Below are positions 1 through 22,252 of a stretch of 64,000 nucleotides of DNA, piece by piece. The stretch comes from Osedax fenrisi. Lineage: Eukaryota; Annelida; Polychaeta; Sabellida; Siboglinidae. The stretch is taken from the NCBI GenBank assembly GCA_964019155.1, contig OZ025244.1, positions 15,173,393 through 15,237,392 on the forward strand, written 5' to 3'. Numbering within the stretch: position 1 is the first letter of the stretch; each line of letters opens with the position of its first letter. Position numbers and translations under genes: made by a program. The notes below the pieces were generated by a model, which did no database searches, was not told the DNA's origin, and saw only the letters and a list, made by a program, of their open reading frames with translations.

Positions 1-611
1 ATTGGGTTAATTGTTCCTATACTACTAGTGCACTCTGATAGTTATCTCCCTTTATCCACACCCCCATACCAGAACAAGGTATCGTCATTGTCTGCTTGAG
101 CTATCACTTCTCGACTACTATCGCCCCATATAATCCAACCACCGTACTAGAACAATGTATCGCTACCACGTGGTATGCTTATTCACCCCTTCACCCCTCC
201 TCTACTGTCGCGTTATATTATAGATGTTTTAACACTAATTATCATACCCGCACTCTTATTATAGTATCGCACCTCTACTACTAATGTGGTAACCTAGTCC
301 GATGCTTTTAGACATCCTCGCTTTCTTATACCGTCGTCACCCCTCTACTACTATTCTACCCTATTCTATAACCCTCCTTCCCTCAGCGAGTCCTCATCAC
401 ACACCTCCACTACTATCCTGCCCCCATTCCCTACCTCCCCCTCACCCTCACCCCTACCTCACACCATATAGGACATTAAAGATCGTCTAGAGACCACCTC
501 AGCCTCACACCCTACCTCACCCCTTCCTCCCCCTCAACCCTAGCTCACCCATACCTCACACCCTATAGGATATTAAAGATCGTCTAGAGACCACCTCAGC
601 CATTCTGTCAG
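1..611. other. Left edge: HEATR3 intron, CT-rich, with a 96-bp tandem duplication
   Basis: No coding exon was recognised here. The pyrimidine-rich part from about 410 to 600 contains a roughly 96-bp unit twice; the block GATCGTCTAGAGACCACCTC is at 481-500 and again at 577-596. The second copy ends 11 bases before the first visible HEATR3 exon. Confidence 0.5.
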
Positions 612-8511
<7,900 letters not shown>

Positions 8512-8652
8512 AGCCGCCTTAGTAGCCCCGGGTGACCTGCTCCGTTCGGCGACCCCTCCGTGACCTCAGAACCCCGAATACGTACTACTACACACAATTG
8601 TACTGAGAACAACATTATTATCGTGTTCAATATTTTATTAGTAATTTATTTC

Positions 8653-8658
8653 AATAAA
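8653..8658 (+). other. Polyadenylation signal (AATAAA), HEATR3
   Basis: A canonical AATAAA sits 142 bases after the HEATR3 stop, followed by a T-rich stretch. It is the first AATAAA after the stop codon. Confidence 0.6.
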
Positions 8659-9364
8659 GTCAATGCCAATTATAATTTATAATTTATAATATATTCGTTT
8701 GTTCATCTATTATGTATTACTGTATAATATTGTTAGTGATTGATTTATGTGCACTTTTTTATTTATAATTCATCTATTTAGTTTATGTATACAATGTATA
8801 CAATATATATGTTACATTATAATAATTGACATAAATAATTCGTTAACTATTTAATTCATATTTAAGGGATAACTAAAATATGTTTTATTTTAATATTATT
8901 TATTTGCAAGAACAATCAATTTCTTCTAAAACTCACTTAAATATCTTACTATATGAGGAATTATTTCACCTGGATTATTTTCATTATTAATTTGTTTTTA
9001 AATTTACATGTAATAAAAGTACATTAAGTTGTATTTTTAAATTTGTATATTTATAAAATAAAGTTTTATTTATTAATTATTTTAATTTGCAACTATTTAT
9101 AAAATAATTAAATATAAGTAGGCTATTAATTAATGTGTTAATTAACCTATATTATATTTCACCTATTTAGCAAATATAGATAAGATTGTTTCCGATAGAT
9201 AATGAATATTAACATCATCTCTGATTGGTTAAGCTCTAAACTGAATCTGTATTTGAAGTACTGATACCTCTTGGGAAGTATCTTAAATTTAAATCTCATT
9301 TTCTGTATTATCCCAGCTCTAATTAATACACTAATTGTATATATTATTAATAGTAAATATTAAG

Positions 9365-9370
9365 TTTATT
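9365..9370 (-). other. Possible polyadenylation signal, DAT-like gene
   Basis: AATAAA on the - strand, 211 bases after the transporter stop. The region is AT-rich, so chance occurrence is likely. Confidence 0.3.
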
Positions 9371-9581
9371 TATAAATAATGTTTATTAAAAATATAATAT
9401 TTTCTTCTAAAAATAATTTACATATATTAAAATATATGATATCGATATATATTGTATATATGAACACTTTTCTATCATTGATAGAAATAATGATGTCATG
9501 ATTAAGTAATCGTTTAATTAAGTCGTGCGCTCCTTTTCACGTTGCCATCCAATGCTTTTTCTATAATACATAGTTATACGA

Positions 9582-9695
9582 TTAATGAGGGGAAGAGGGG
9601 CAATATGGGGTCACGATTACCTTAAATCTGGTAACGGGGTTGTGTTTCTTAATGGAGGTGTGTTCCCAGGTAGGTGATATCGATAGAGCTAACTT
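9582..9695 (-). CDS. SLC6A3: DAT-like exon 16: cytosolic C terminus and stop
   Basis: Residues 600-636 and TAA. Begins KLALSISPTWEH, which aligns with KLAYAITPEKDH in vertebrate DAT, then a divergent tail KKHNPVTRFKVIV. Acceptor TATTTATAG, phase 0, in agreement with exon 15. It is the only open continuation found between exon 15 and HEATR3. Confidence 0.8.
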   Translation of the reverse strand, partial: KLALSISPTWEHTSIKKHNPVTRFKVIVTPYCPSSPH

Positions 9696-12600
9696 CTATA
9701 AATAGAACAACAGCGGGGTTAACCAATAGAGCGGGGTATTAGCGTAAGATGATGGTTAACGAATAGGAAATGTTGGTTGAAAATTTAAGATTTTAAATTG
9801 TAAATTTAGTCTACGAATATAATTAAATACGAGTAATGAAAGCTACATTAATTTAGATAATACTGGTATAACGATATAGAGTATATTTAGAAAAGGTTTA
9901 TTAATTGAAATGAATATATATATATAAGTTAACATTTAGATAATATATAGAAAATAAACATGTGAAGTTAATTATAGAAATTCTTTAGTTTTAATTCAAA
10001 TGTTTTAATTATATCATAGGTTTTCAAATAGAAATACGATGCGGAACTAGATAGTATAGACTGGTACGTACCATAGCAAAGTTTCCCTTGTAGGAGAAGA
10101 ATACATATATCGCGAAGATGGGCACACACACCATCGAACTTCCCGCGATAATCCAGCCAATCGAATCAGCCCAATCCGGATAAATATACCTAATCGTTAG
10201 TCGTGTCGTGAATGAGTCGTGAAATATCGATGAGTTTATGGGCACTCGTGGTATTTTATAGTATATTAATCATGAAACATTGTTCTACATATTGAATCTA
10301 GAACATAACATCTAGATATAAGAATTATCGATGAGCTTATTGAAGGTGTAATACGAGAATAAAGAGTTTGTTTATTTTAAATAGCTTTTAAACGAATAGA
10401 ACATGTTGCACTATATATCTACATTAACATGTATATCTAGAAATTACTATCGTATCAACAAATGCTGTAATTTAATATCAACATAGTATATATTATAGAT
10501 AATTATTTTTTTATTTTTGTTTCATGTCTTATTGATTGATTGATAATTTATTTAAGCGAATATATAATCAAAGTATAATTATACTTTGAAGTATAAATAT
10601 TTGCTAAACGATAACATATGTTATAGAAATAAAAAAATAATAATATGAAGGTTTTACGGTTAACGTAAAAATAAATGTAGTATCGAAAATAGAAATAAAA
10701 TACATTGTTTCGTAAATGGCATCGACATATTCAATTTCTACTTTAACTATATTGAATTATTCTTATCTTTGTAACATTTACCCTCTTTGTGTGGGTATAT
10801 ATATATATATATATCTTATTATGGTACTTATTATTCTTAGTTCTTTATATCTATAGAAATTCTATAAACTATGCATGTTACTATCTATATCCCCCACGAT
10901 GCATATACATAGTTATAATATCTTTAACAATATTTGGTGGAGTCCTTTCATCCGATCCAGGAACTTAGATGAAGTTTTGATTTATAACTATATATGGCTC
11001 TAATGTCCCTATCTGTAACTCTAGTTGCTAAATACATTAACTAACCTTCCGTAACTTTTACTGTCGTAAGAAAGAGGTTTGTGATGAATAATGTTGCTGA
11101 TCATAATAGCCTGAGGGTGGGTAATAATTCATTGCGGAACATATCGTGTAGTTATTAGTTATTAGTAGTTATTGTTAGACATTCGATGACTATTAATTTA
11201 AATTTAATTTAAGTGATCAACTAAATATTTACTTATTTCGAAAAACAATAATAGTAAACAAATATAGGACAAATAATACACCGAATAAATATTTTTATAT
11301 TTTAGTTCATATATTATTAGAAATTATGAACAATATATTATATAATGTATACATCAACTGATTATTAGTATACACATAAATATATATATATATTAATTAA
11401 ATATGTATCACCAAACTAAATCTATATGTAATTAATACTATGTTGTACTAATGATGATGATGATGATGATATTGAGTTTATTAGCACTAAAATAGGGTCA
11501 TGTAGACCCCTTCGCTCGTGCGGGAAGAAAATAATAATAAAATAATAGTAATACGATAATAATTTGATAATAATATACAACGGAAAAACAATAATAAACA
11601 ATATAAAGGACTATTATATACTACAGTCTGCATTGATATGGTGTAGTTGTATATACTACAGACTGCATTGATATAGTATAGTGTTATATAATAATAAGAT
11701 AATAATAATACAATAACGATTTAATAATGATATAAATTTAATATAACACGGATACAAATAATAAGTTGGATGATTTAATGATTATGGGTAGAGAGAAAAG
11801 AAGAAGTAAGATTTATAAATCTTTTGTGGGATCTAATAGAACGAATGGTAGGAGGGAGGGAATTCCATAGAGTTGGACCGGAATTTTTAAAAGCTCTAGA
11901 ATTTAGGGAAGTTTACTAGAGTTCTGGGAGATAAGTAGAGGAGCATTTTGGTAACGAAGAGAAGATAATATAGTACGTTTTTTAATTAGATCAGAGATAT
12001 AGCTAGGGGTAAAAGAATATATTGATTTATGGATTATAGATAGTATACGTAATTTACACCTGAGGGAGAATGGTAGCCACATACGAGATGATTGATGAGA
12101 TGTTGTAGTAGAGTGATCCAGTCGAGTTAAACAGTAAGTAGTACGTATTGAGGAACGGATAATCCGATTAAGTGGAGCAGTAGCTTTAGCAGGAAGTAAA
12201 TTCAGTAGGGAAGAACAGTAGTCAATACGTGAAAGTACAAGAGCATTAATTAGAGTTTTAGTAAGGTTTCTGGAAAGTGATGTCCGTATTTTTTTAATTC
12301 TGAAGAGATGAAAGTTGGATGATTTTGTAATGGATGATATGTGATTCTTAAATGATAATTTGTCATCAAATACTAATCCTAGGTTTTTGGAGGAATGAGA
12401 AGGAGAAATAATCATGTTATTTAGAGTAAAGTTTGGAAAGGAAGTTTCAGAAGTAGATATGTTAAGTACAGTAGTCTTAGAGGAATTAATTAGTAGTTTA
12501 TTGGAGAGGAGCCATAATCTTATGGAGTTAGCACACTCGATTAATTCAGAGTTAATGGTATTATGAGAATTTATAGGGAAAAAGGTAAACAGTTGGATAT

Positions 12601-15600
12601 CATCAGCAAAAATATGGTAGTGGATATTTGGAAATTTCTTAATTAGATCAGCAATAGGGCGGATATAAATAGAAAAGAGGGATGGACCTAGAACAGATCC
12701 TTGGGGAATACCGTGGTTAAGAGGAGAAAGAGGCGAGTAAGATTTGTCAATCATAATAGAGATATTCCTGTTAGTGAGATATGAAGTAAACCATTTTAAT
12801 GCTAAGCCAGATATACCCATTAAAGTAAGTCGCGAGATTAAAATAGTAACATTTTTTTTCTTGTGTTTTGATTTATAGTTTATTAAATTCTTGATAAACA
12901 CAAGAACTATCTGGAGTCCAACCCAGGACCTCTGGCTTACTAGCTTTTGGTTGTCCCACTGAGCCATCGACCCCAGACTGATATAACAATAGTATATCGA
13001 AGGACTGCCAAGCAAATACTTGTATCCATAACATAACCATTTTAATGCATGTGTACACTACGTTATATGTGATTACTGTCATGCATGGGTGAACAACTTT
13101 AACATATAGGCCACTATTACTCATATGCAAGTGTGTGGTCGTTGAAACAGAATGTTGAAACGATTTTCTATCAAGTTAACTACAATTTTAATGGGAAACC
13201 CCTTACTTTCCGGCAACTTGCCTGAAATATAGTAACTTTATAGGGGGTATCACATTAAAACTTGATAGAAAATGGTTGTAAAGTTCAAGTGGTAGTAAAA
13301 TCTTGTAGTGGGATACACCCTTTAGGTATATAATAATAATAATATTTATTTATTGAATCACACATATAATAATAGCGGATACAAATGGACCCCTCAAGAA
13401 GTCATAGACTTGTACATGTTATAAATAACTGTGAGCTAAGGAGCCCATCGATATAAAGAAACTTTCTTTATATCGATGGAGGAGCCCCGGACAATACAAA
13501 ACAAATAGTAACATTTTTTTTCTTGTGTTTTGATTTATAGTTTATTAAATTCTTGATAAACACAAGAACTATCTGGAGTCCAACCCAGGACCTCTGGCTT
13601 ACTAGCTTTTGGTTGTCCCACTGAGCCATCGACCCCAGACTGATATAACAATAGTATATCGAAGGACTGCCAAGCAAATACTTGTATCCATAACATAACC
13701 ATTTTATAAAACTATATTATCAGAATATTATCATTAAAAATAACATTTTCGGAATATTATCATTCAATATCGAAATTTTAACATCGAAGTTCATCATTAA
13801 AAATATCATTTATTCATGGTGAATAATAGTAAACTAAATTTGAAAATAATTCGTAAAAGTTTTCAAAAATTGTGTGGACATATTTTTGCAAAATTTTTAT
13901 AACTTCGCAAATATTTTACAATTATTTACATTCATTTTTCATAAATTATTTGCAAACTTGGCACATAATTTTCAGAATTTAATAAATATTTAAAAACTTA
14001 ATAAATATATAGTCAATAATCAACACATTTGCAAATAAAATAAATAAATGATCTAGAGAATATAATAAAAATAAAAGATATGGTTATATATATAAGCCTA
14101 GAATAAATATATTAATATATAAAATAAATATATTTAATTCATTGAATGATTCAAAAATTAGTTTAACTGAATAAACAGTGGTTTACTAATTTGTGTTTAC
14201 AGAACTATCCTAAATTATTTGTCATTGAATAACTATTAATAATAACTATTAAATATAAAATATGTATATCAATATATATAAATAAAAATAAAAACCTATG
14301 TTCTATTTTATATTTATTGTGTTAATCATAAATAATAGAATGTAGACTTTTTTTTAAATTTAAATATTTATATGCAATAAAATTTATATTTTAAAATATA
14401 ATTAAATCTGTTAATAATCTTAATATATTAATTAATATAGGATTTGTAAAATTCGTATTTTATTTTCAAAAAATTTACAAACTTTGCTCTTTATTTGTAA
14501 ATTTTCGAAAATCATTTTCATATATTTGCATATATTATTTTCAAATATTTAAAAACTTCATGTATTATTTTCAAAAATATACAGATAGGTGCAAACTTTA
14601 TAAATTATTTACAATTATTTTCAAAATTCTTAAAAAAATTACAAAAATTGTCGAACATTTTTCAAATAGAGGGTTGATAATTTCAGTGTTTGTTGGGATA
14701 ACGAAAGTTTAAGTTAAATAATTGTTATAATTATATATAGTCAGATATATAAGGTAGGATAGATACATACCCTTGCTAAGAATGTGAATATAATCATTCT
14801 AAGTAGGTAAGGGTAATTATCTCTATAAGGTCTACTTGTGTAATTACTATGGCGTAAAACATAAACTGATAATAATAGGTCTACTAACGAATAGGAATAA
14901 TGGGCTGACGAACTTCCAGCTAAACTTCCAGTAGATACCCGGTCTGAAACCTAGCATGTCTTCCACGTCATCGCAGAACTGATTCAGGCCTAGATATGTA
15001 ATCAGTTATTACACTTGGGCAATCTTTTAATGTAGGTATATTATAGGTATTATAGCCTATACCGTATATATACATATATTACTTATAATTAGTACTCTGT
15101 AAAATAACCTATTACCAGATCTTTGAATAACATATAATATATAACCTATTAAAATGTTAACAACAAATCAAAATAAATGTTGTGGTAAAAGTGGGGGGGG
15201 GACCAATACATAGGAGGTCCCCCTAGATTTTAAAGTGGGGGGACATATCCCCCCTTACCCCCATATTGTAGTGCTCCTGGTAATAGGTAATTGTGAACTA
15301 TAGTTAGAACTATATATAGTCGATATGAACTTATTGATAATATCACTATGGTGATAACAATCGTAAATATACGTCTTAATATGAACATCTTTAGAAGTTT
15401 AAATATCGTGAATATATTTATTATATTTCAAATATTATATTTAAATAAAAACTTCTAATAAATGATAATTACTATTATTATTATTGATATTGATATATCC
15501 GAATATATATATGAATCTATAGATTAATATTGTGTATTCAACTGATATAATTAGTTACTTATTACCAACACTCATAATAATAAAGTTTAATAGTTATATA

Positions 15601-18600
15601 ATACTAATAATATTATATATGAAAGAATGAATTGACATATTATGTCCTCCTATAACCTGGGACACAACCTCCTACCAGATTTAAAAGGTGGTTATAGATT
15701 TTATTATTGGTTGCTAAAAAACTAACCATAAACCCATCCGATTGCTATAGATTGGCAGAACACGGCGAATAAAATCGAAATGCCTGCCCCGAAGTTATCC
15801 CACATCGTAAACAGGTAAATTCCTCCCTGGTGATTAATGACGGAATTATTATATGTCTTTCTATATTGCAGTTAATAATTATACAGCAAACTTTGATATA
15901 AAGTGTATACTCCGGCATATAAGAGCTATATATAGTATACAGTAGACCGGTTCGTACTCATTTTTTTTTTAGAATTTTATAAAATTTCACACCTATAACA
16001 ATTATGTATGCTATGATAAATAAGTGTTTAAAATTTTAGACCTATATCTTAAATATTGTTATGTCACGAGACCTTTTAATTTTAACATTGAATACATATA
16101 AAATTTAACATGGGGGAGATATAGAAATAAGATTTATTCAATTTTATAAAATTGAATGATTTTTTTTAAGCCAACTATGGATATATCCTAGAAAAATATA
16201 TTACAAGTAGTATAAACAATACAAAATATTTTTCATAACAACCTAGATGCCCAAATTTTATAAAATAATTTTAGTAAAAAAAAATGTCTAAAAATCGTAT
16301 AATTTAATATAAATAAATTATTACAATATAATTTTAAAAATTAAAATATATAATTTATAGATAATAATAATACAATTCAAATTAATTATTAAAAAATTAA
16401 AAATTAGAAAAAAAATTAACATCATTTGTAAATTTTTTTGGATTTTTATTTGAAATACAAAATAAGTTTACATATTTTTTAATTTTTTTAATTTTATATG
16501 TATAAAGGACATTTATATCTAACTTATATCCACAATTCAATACAATCTGATCACTCAAATTTATGTAAAGTATAATTATATATAATAATTTTAAAAATTA
16601 ATTATTTTTTTGAATTATTTTTAAATAAATACTTTAAAATTAATACTGTAAAATGGTGTATTTTCTCGAGTTTTAGGAGACATTAATATTGGTAATTTGT
16701 AGATATAAAAATGAAATATAGATATTATATTATTAATAAATATAAATAATGGTATATATTATACCAATTCATTAAATATAATACAAATACATAAGTAATT
16801 TTAAATATTAATTTAAATATTTGTAAATATCAAAGATAATAAGATGGCGTCATTACTATTATACATGGAATATTCATCGATATAATGAAAGTGGATAAGC
16901 AATTGACGCACGCAATGCATGTAAAAGATAGACACGTGAATGACACTTTTATCGATAAATTAACAAAATGGTATCAGTAATTTTGATTGGATATTAGTCA
17001 TATTATATATGTCAAATATTGAAACAGTAGTCTTTTCGTCGAAATAGATTAAAGTGACTTCTATCTATATCAATGGATTTAAATTATAAATATCAATAAA
17101 ATCAATAAAATAGTATTATAACTTCAATTTAAATATACAAAATTACGATGAATGTTGATATTATGTATTTTAAATATATAATTTTATTTTAGTATCGATA
17201 GTATATTAAAATTGGTAGTGATTATCAATATATATATGATAAATACATATTATTATAAATAAAAAGTAGTGGGCCAGATAGTGGGTTTCGACTGCAGCGC
17301 TCGTAGCGGAAATTGCCATACACTACATTCAATTGCTTATCCACTTTCTTTATATCGATGGGAATATTATACATTTTATTTAAAAATAATAATTTATATT
17401 TCAAACTTTAAATGATTCGTGACAAAAGGTAACTATTTTTTTATAAAAATTGTTAATACATATTATACTAAAATATAGATATGTATTATATTTTATATGA
17501 AGGATTAAAAATTGAATCGAACGAACCGGTCTAGTATACAGTATACTGTAGACTTTATATCCCCTATAGTCCTTAAATAAGACTACAGGGTATATAGATA
17601 GATAGATAGATCAAAAGTTTATTGAATTACTGGTCATATATAAAGAAAGTTATAATTATATATAAACATATAATTATATAACATATATAAACAAAATATA
17701 TAAATGTGATAACAGTAAGACAAAACGACACGATACAAAAAAACAAGAAATAAACGGAGAAGTAAAATAAAAATAAAACATTGGATTATACGAGGAGCCG
17801 TTATAGTGATATACCAATGACGTGTCCTTGAAATATCACTATCTATGTGTTAATTAGTGTACACTTAAAACATAATAATTAATAAATTATAATGAAAATT
17901 ACTCGAAGATTACTTATTTTAAATAAATTTCGTATTTTATTAAAATAATATGATAAATATTCTCTAATCACTTCCCCGATAATTAATTAGTTGACATTGA
18001 GATTATATGATATTATCGTATGCGATACTTTGAAGAATTAAGTTCCCTCACTACATTAATTATTGCGCATGTATACATAGGTATACATAGGTATACATAC
18101 TGTCGGTAGACAACGATTTAATTTATACAATTATTTATTATTATATCCCCTTAAATTTCAAATTAGTAAACTGTATTTAAAAACTATAGAAATGAATTCG
18201 TTCTTATTGTGTAAACAGCGGTGTAAATATCTAATTATAATTATACTATCATCCTGTCATCGTGAGCCGTAACGTAGGGCTTCAACACAATTGATTGCAG
18301 ATTGATAATTATCAATAAAGTGTAATAAAATGAACTAAGGAGATAACATATATATATATATATGTTTGTTTAAATATTATAATATATAATATTATAATAA
18401 CAACATTTTATATTTTGTAATTGTAAAATTTTAAATATAGTTAAAATATTCAAAAGAAATATAAATAACATGTTTCAAAAGAAAAATACGAATTTTTTTT
18501 TAAATTCCCTATCAATATTATAATATCATCTACCGTCAATACTTATAGGCAGTCGTATATAGATATAGCTACCGATACGAACGTTAGTTATGTTTTGTAA

Positions 18601-21600
18601 GGCGAGAGTGAATGCCGCTATCACGATGCACAGCGTCAGGGCTTCTCTGCTGTGTAGCCACGATCCGTTCTTCTATCGGTATAGGTCAGAGGTTAATTAG
18701 AGGTCAGAGGTTAATGAGAGGTCAGATATTAATGAGAGGTCATAGGTTAACGAGAGGTCAGAGGTTAATGAGAGGTTAGATGTGGCGGTTAATGAGAGGT
18801 CAGAGGTGAATGAGAGGCCAGAGGTTAATGAGAGGTGGCGATTAATAAGAGGTCAGAGGTGTGGGGTAGTACTCTGCCTCTATATGCACATGGCCGCATA
18901 TTATATGACGGGTATATTATACGGGATAGCGGTATACCTAGTGGCGGTAAACCGGGATGTTGTAGGCTTATATGGCGGTATGCGAGGTAATGACGTGTGT
19001 AGGTATTTACATAAAAGTAGTATGGTACCACCTGACCCAATGTGTTAACGGATAATATATGTATGGAATATATAAAATATGTACGGCGTACATTGAGGGG
19101 GTTATACCATGACCTCCTATAACCTTCGAGGTTATATGAGGTCATGGTTATACGTTGTGGCGGTATGCGAGGTGGCGATATTCGAGGTGTTATTAATGCC
19201 GAGTAGTATAAGTTGGATATCCTAATAAATATTATGTAATTTATTACAAATAATCTCTTTAATATGATATAGTATATAATAATTAATAGTTAAACTATGT
19301 AATACATAAATAATAAACTATTCAATCTACTACATTTAAATAGTATATGCGTATACAATATATAGTTTATGTCTTACACATTTAAATGAATAATAATTTG
19401 ATGATACAATACTAAATAATATAATATATATGTAAAGGTTTATAGTAACTTTTATTTAATGGATTAGAAACGAAACATGGGACTACGTTGTAAACAAATG
19501 TACGAGTTTATCGAACTACTAACATATCTGGCATTGGTTGACCTCCGTCCTATGACGTCATGTAGGGCGGTCAATACAGCCTCCAGTCCACCCATCTAAG
19601 TGAAATACCGAATTAGATTCGATAAACTATTATAGTTTAGTTGTCGTTGACAATAAAACTGTAATCTCAGCGTACTACCATACTAAGCTACGTACCCTAG
19701 TATATACCCTAGCATACTAATAGATATATGGGTATACTATAATATACTGATGTGTAAGATGTAAGAGGAACATTCTAATTACAAATAATACATTTAATAA
19801 ATCAATAATCTGATTATACACGATCTATAAATAGATTAGTAACAATTGCTACTAATTTGTATTGAAACTTATTAATTAATCTTAAGGTCTATATTATCAT
19901 TAAGTTAGGATTGCTATTATATCATGTGTTTTCTAATTTGTATTCGGTTTATCTTCTTTGTATTCACTTAATTCGGAATATAATTATACTTATTTTCCGA
20001 ATTAGTAAATATTAAATATATGGATAGCCATATATATTTCATAAGCTAATTCGATGTATAAATGTTATGATTTATATTACGGTATGTTATAACATTGATG
20101 TTGGTAAGGAAACCATTCGATAACTGATATCTATCGTGGTCCAGATAACTAACTGCACTATCTGGGCCTATCGTCACTACTACGGTCTAGATAACTAACT
20201 GTACTATCTGGGCCGAGCGGCGCTACTACGGTCCACATACTAACTGCACTATCTAGGGCGAGCGTATCTACTACGGTCCACATAACTAACTGCACTATCT
20301 GGGCCGAGCGTCGCTACTACGGTCCACATAACTAACTGAACTATCTAGGCCGAGCTGCGCTACTACGGTCCACATAACTAACTGCACTATTAGGCCGAGC
20401 GGCGCTACTACGGTCCACATACTATGCACTATCTAGGCCGAGCGTCTCCTCTACGGTCCAAATAACTAACTGCACTATCTGGGCCGAGCATCGCTACTAC
20501 GGTCCACATAACTAACTGAACTATCTAGGCCGAGCTGCGCTACTACGGTCCACATAACTAACTGCACTATCTAGGCCGAGCGGCGCTACAACGGTCCACA
20601 TAACTAACTGCACTATCTAGGCTGAGCGGCGATACTACGGTCCACATAACTAACTACACTATCTGGGCCGAGCGTCGTTATCCCGGTCCACATAACTAAC
20701 TGCACTATCTAGGCCGAGCGGCGCTACTACGGTCCACATAACTAACTGAACTATCTAGGCCGATCGGCGCTACTACGATCCTAATAACTAACTGCACTAT
20801 CTGGGCCGAGCGTTGCTATCCCGGTCCACATAACTAACTGAACTATCTAGGCCGAGCGGCGCTACACCGGTCCACATAACTAACTGCACTATCTAGGCCG
20901 AGCGCTATCAACATCGAGAAGAACAACACAGACCAGAACGACGATCCGGGCAGCTGAGAGATCGCTTCCGGGTAGACCACGAACACCAGACCCGCACCTG
21001 GTGACCGATAGGGAGGTGGCGTGTAAGACTTACAGTGTACGTGTGTGTGTATGTATGTGCGTGTGTGCGTGTGTGTGCGACGCACACTGTACATACACGA
21101 GTGTGTGTAATCCTGTGTAAATACGAGGACACGCTAGCAAATATCCTCGCAAATTCGTTTACGGATCAAAAATATTAAATATGTGCGAATACTTGCAAGT
21201 ATGATATATATATATATATATATAACTTGTATTTTTAACTATAGTTATAAATATAGTTATATAATAAAGTTAGTTAAATATAGTTATAATATAGTTTAAA
21301 CTATAGCTATAGTATATATTTCTAGGTAAAGAGATTTCGAACCTGAAATATAATCCTAATTAGTGATCGATTGAGTGATTGTAGGCGTATTTAAATAGCC
21401 TATTGATGCGCGATTCGTATGTTTGTGTTTGTATATAACTATTTAGATAGCTATAAATGTATCGTACAATAAATACCGTACGATAAAGTAGCCTATAGTA
21501 CAGTTAGTCGATGCATCGTTCACATCTGATAACGCAGCGCTATCTATAACACTCAATAACACCTCTATATAGGTGTGTGTATGTGTGTATGTGTGTGTGT

Positions 21601-22203
21601 GTATGTGTGTGTGTTGAATACAGATAACGATAAAGATAACGAATTAACAAGTACAGTTGACAAGTACGAGTACAATGTACCTAGGTAGCCGTGTGGAGGA
21701 TGGGGAGGAGGAGGATGGGGAGGTGGAGGATGGGGAGGAGAAGGATGGGGAGGAGGAGGCTGGGGAGGAGGAGGATGGGGAGGAGGAGGATGGGGAGGAG
21801 GAGGATGGGGAGGTGGATGATGGGGAGGAGGAGGATGGGGAGGAGGAGGAGGAGGATGGGGAGGAGGAGGATGGGGAGGTGGAGGATGGGGAGGAGGAGG
21901 ATGAACACGTGATATCGGTACAACAATAAGTGATGTATTTACTCACTTCACACCTCGCTAATAGGGGTAATTACGTGGGAATTTAGCGACTAGCCTCGTG
22001 CGATCGAATGTATTACTAGACGAGTAACGTACTTATGCAATATGACGTAATATTCACATCTCATTGCGATGTAATATATCATTATTGTATATTATGATAA
22101 CATAATATTTTAAAGTATAAAAATAGGCTAACTCCTAAAATAGTAAACAGCTGAGAAAAGAGTTTACTTTAAGATATAAAGTAATGATTCTCATATATTA
22201 CCA

Positions 22204-22252
<49 letters not shown>

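Noticed and set aside
11903..13015. A 370-residue single gene on the - strand
   Set aside because: The first ~58 residues are SINE sequence and the rest is a 5'-truncated LINE; no start codon or promoter of its own is credible.
15100..15290. Small element between CCTATTACCAG and CTGGTAATAGG
   Set aside because: An 11-base inverted repeat with a G/C-run core, but no clear target duplication or second copy in the window.
18782..19145. Overlapping ORFs of 88 and 106 residues
   Set aside because: They cover a minisatellite and intronic sequence, match no family, and lie next to a confidently placed exon on the - strand.
20137..20904. Regular ~46-bp repeats as a CRISPR array
   Set aside because: The units are directly contiguous with no unique spacers, and the sequence is eukaryotic; it is a minisatellite.
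21644..21946. Acidic (GEEEDGE) or Ser/Pro-rich proteins on both strands
   Set aside because: Both are translations of the GGA minisatellite, without start context, splice support or family.
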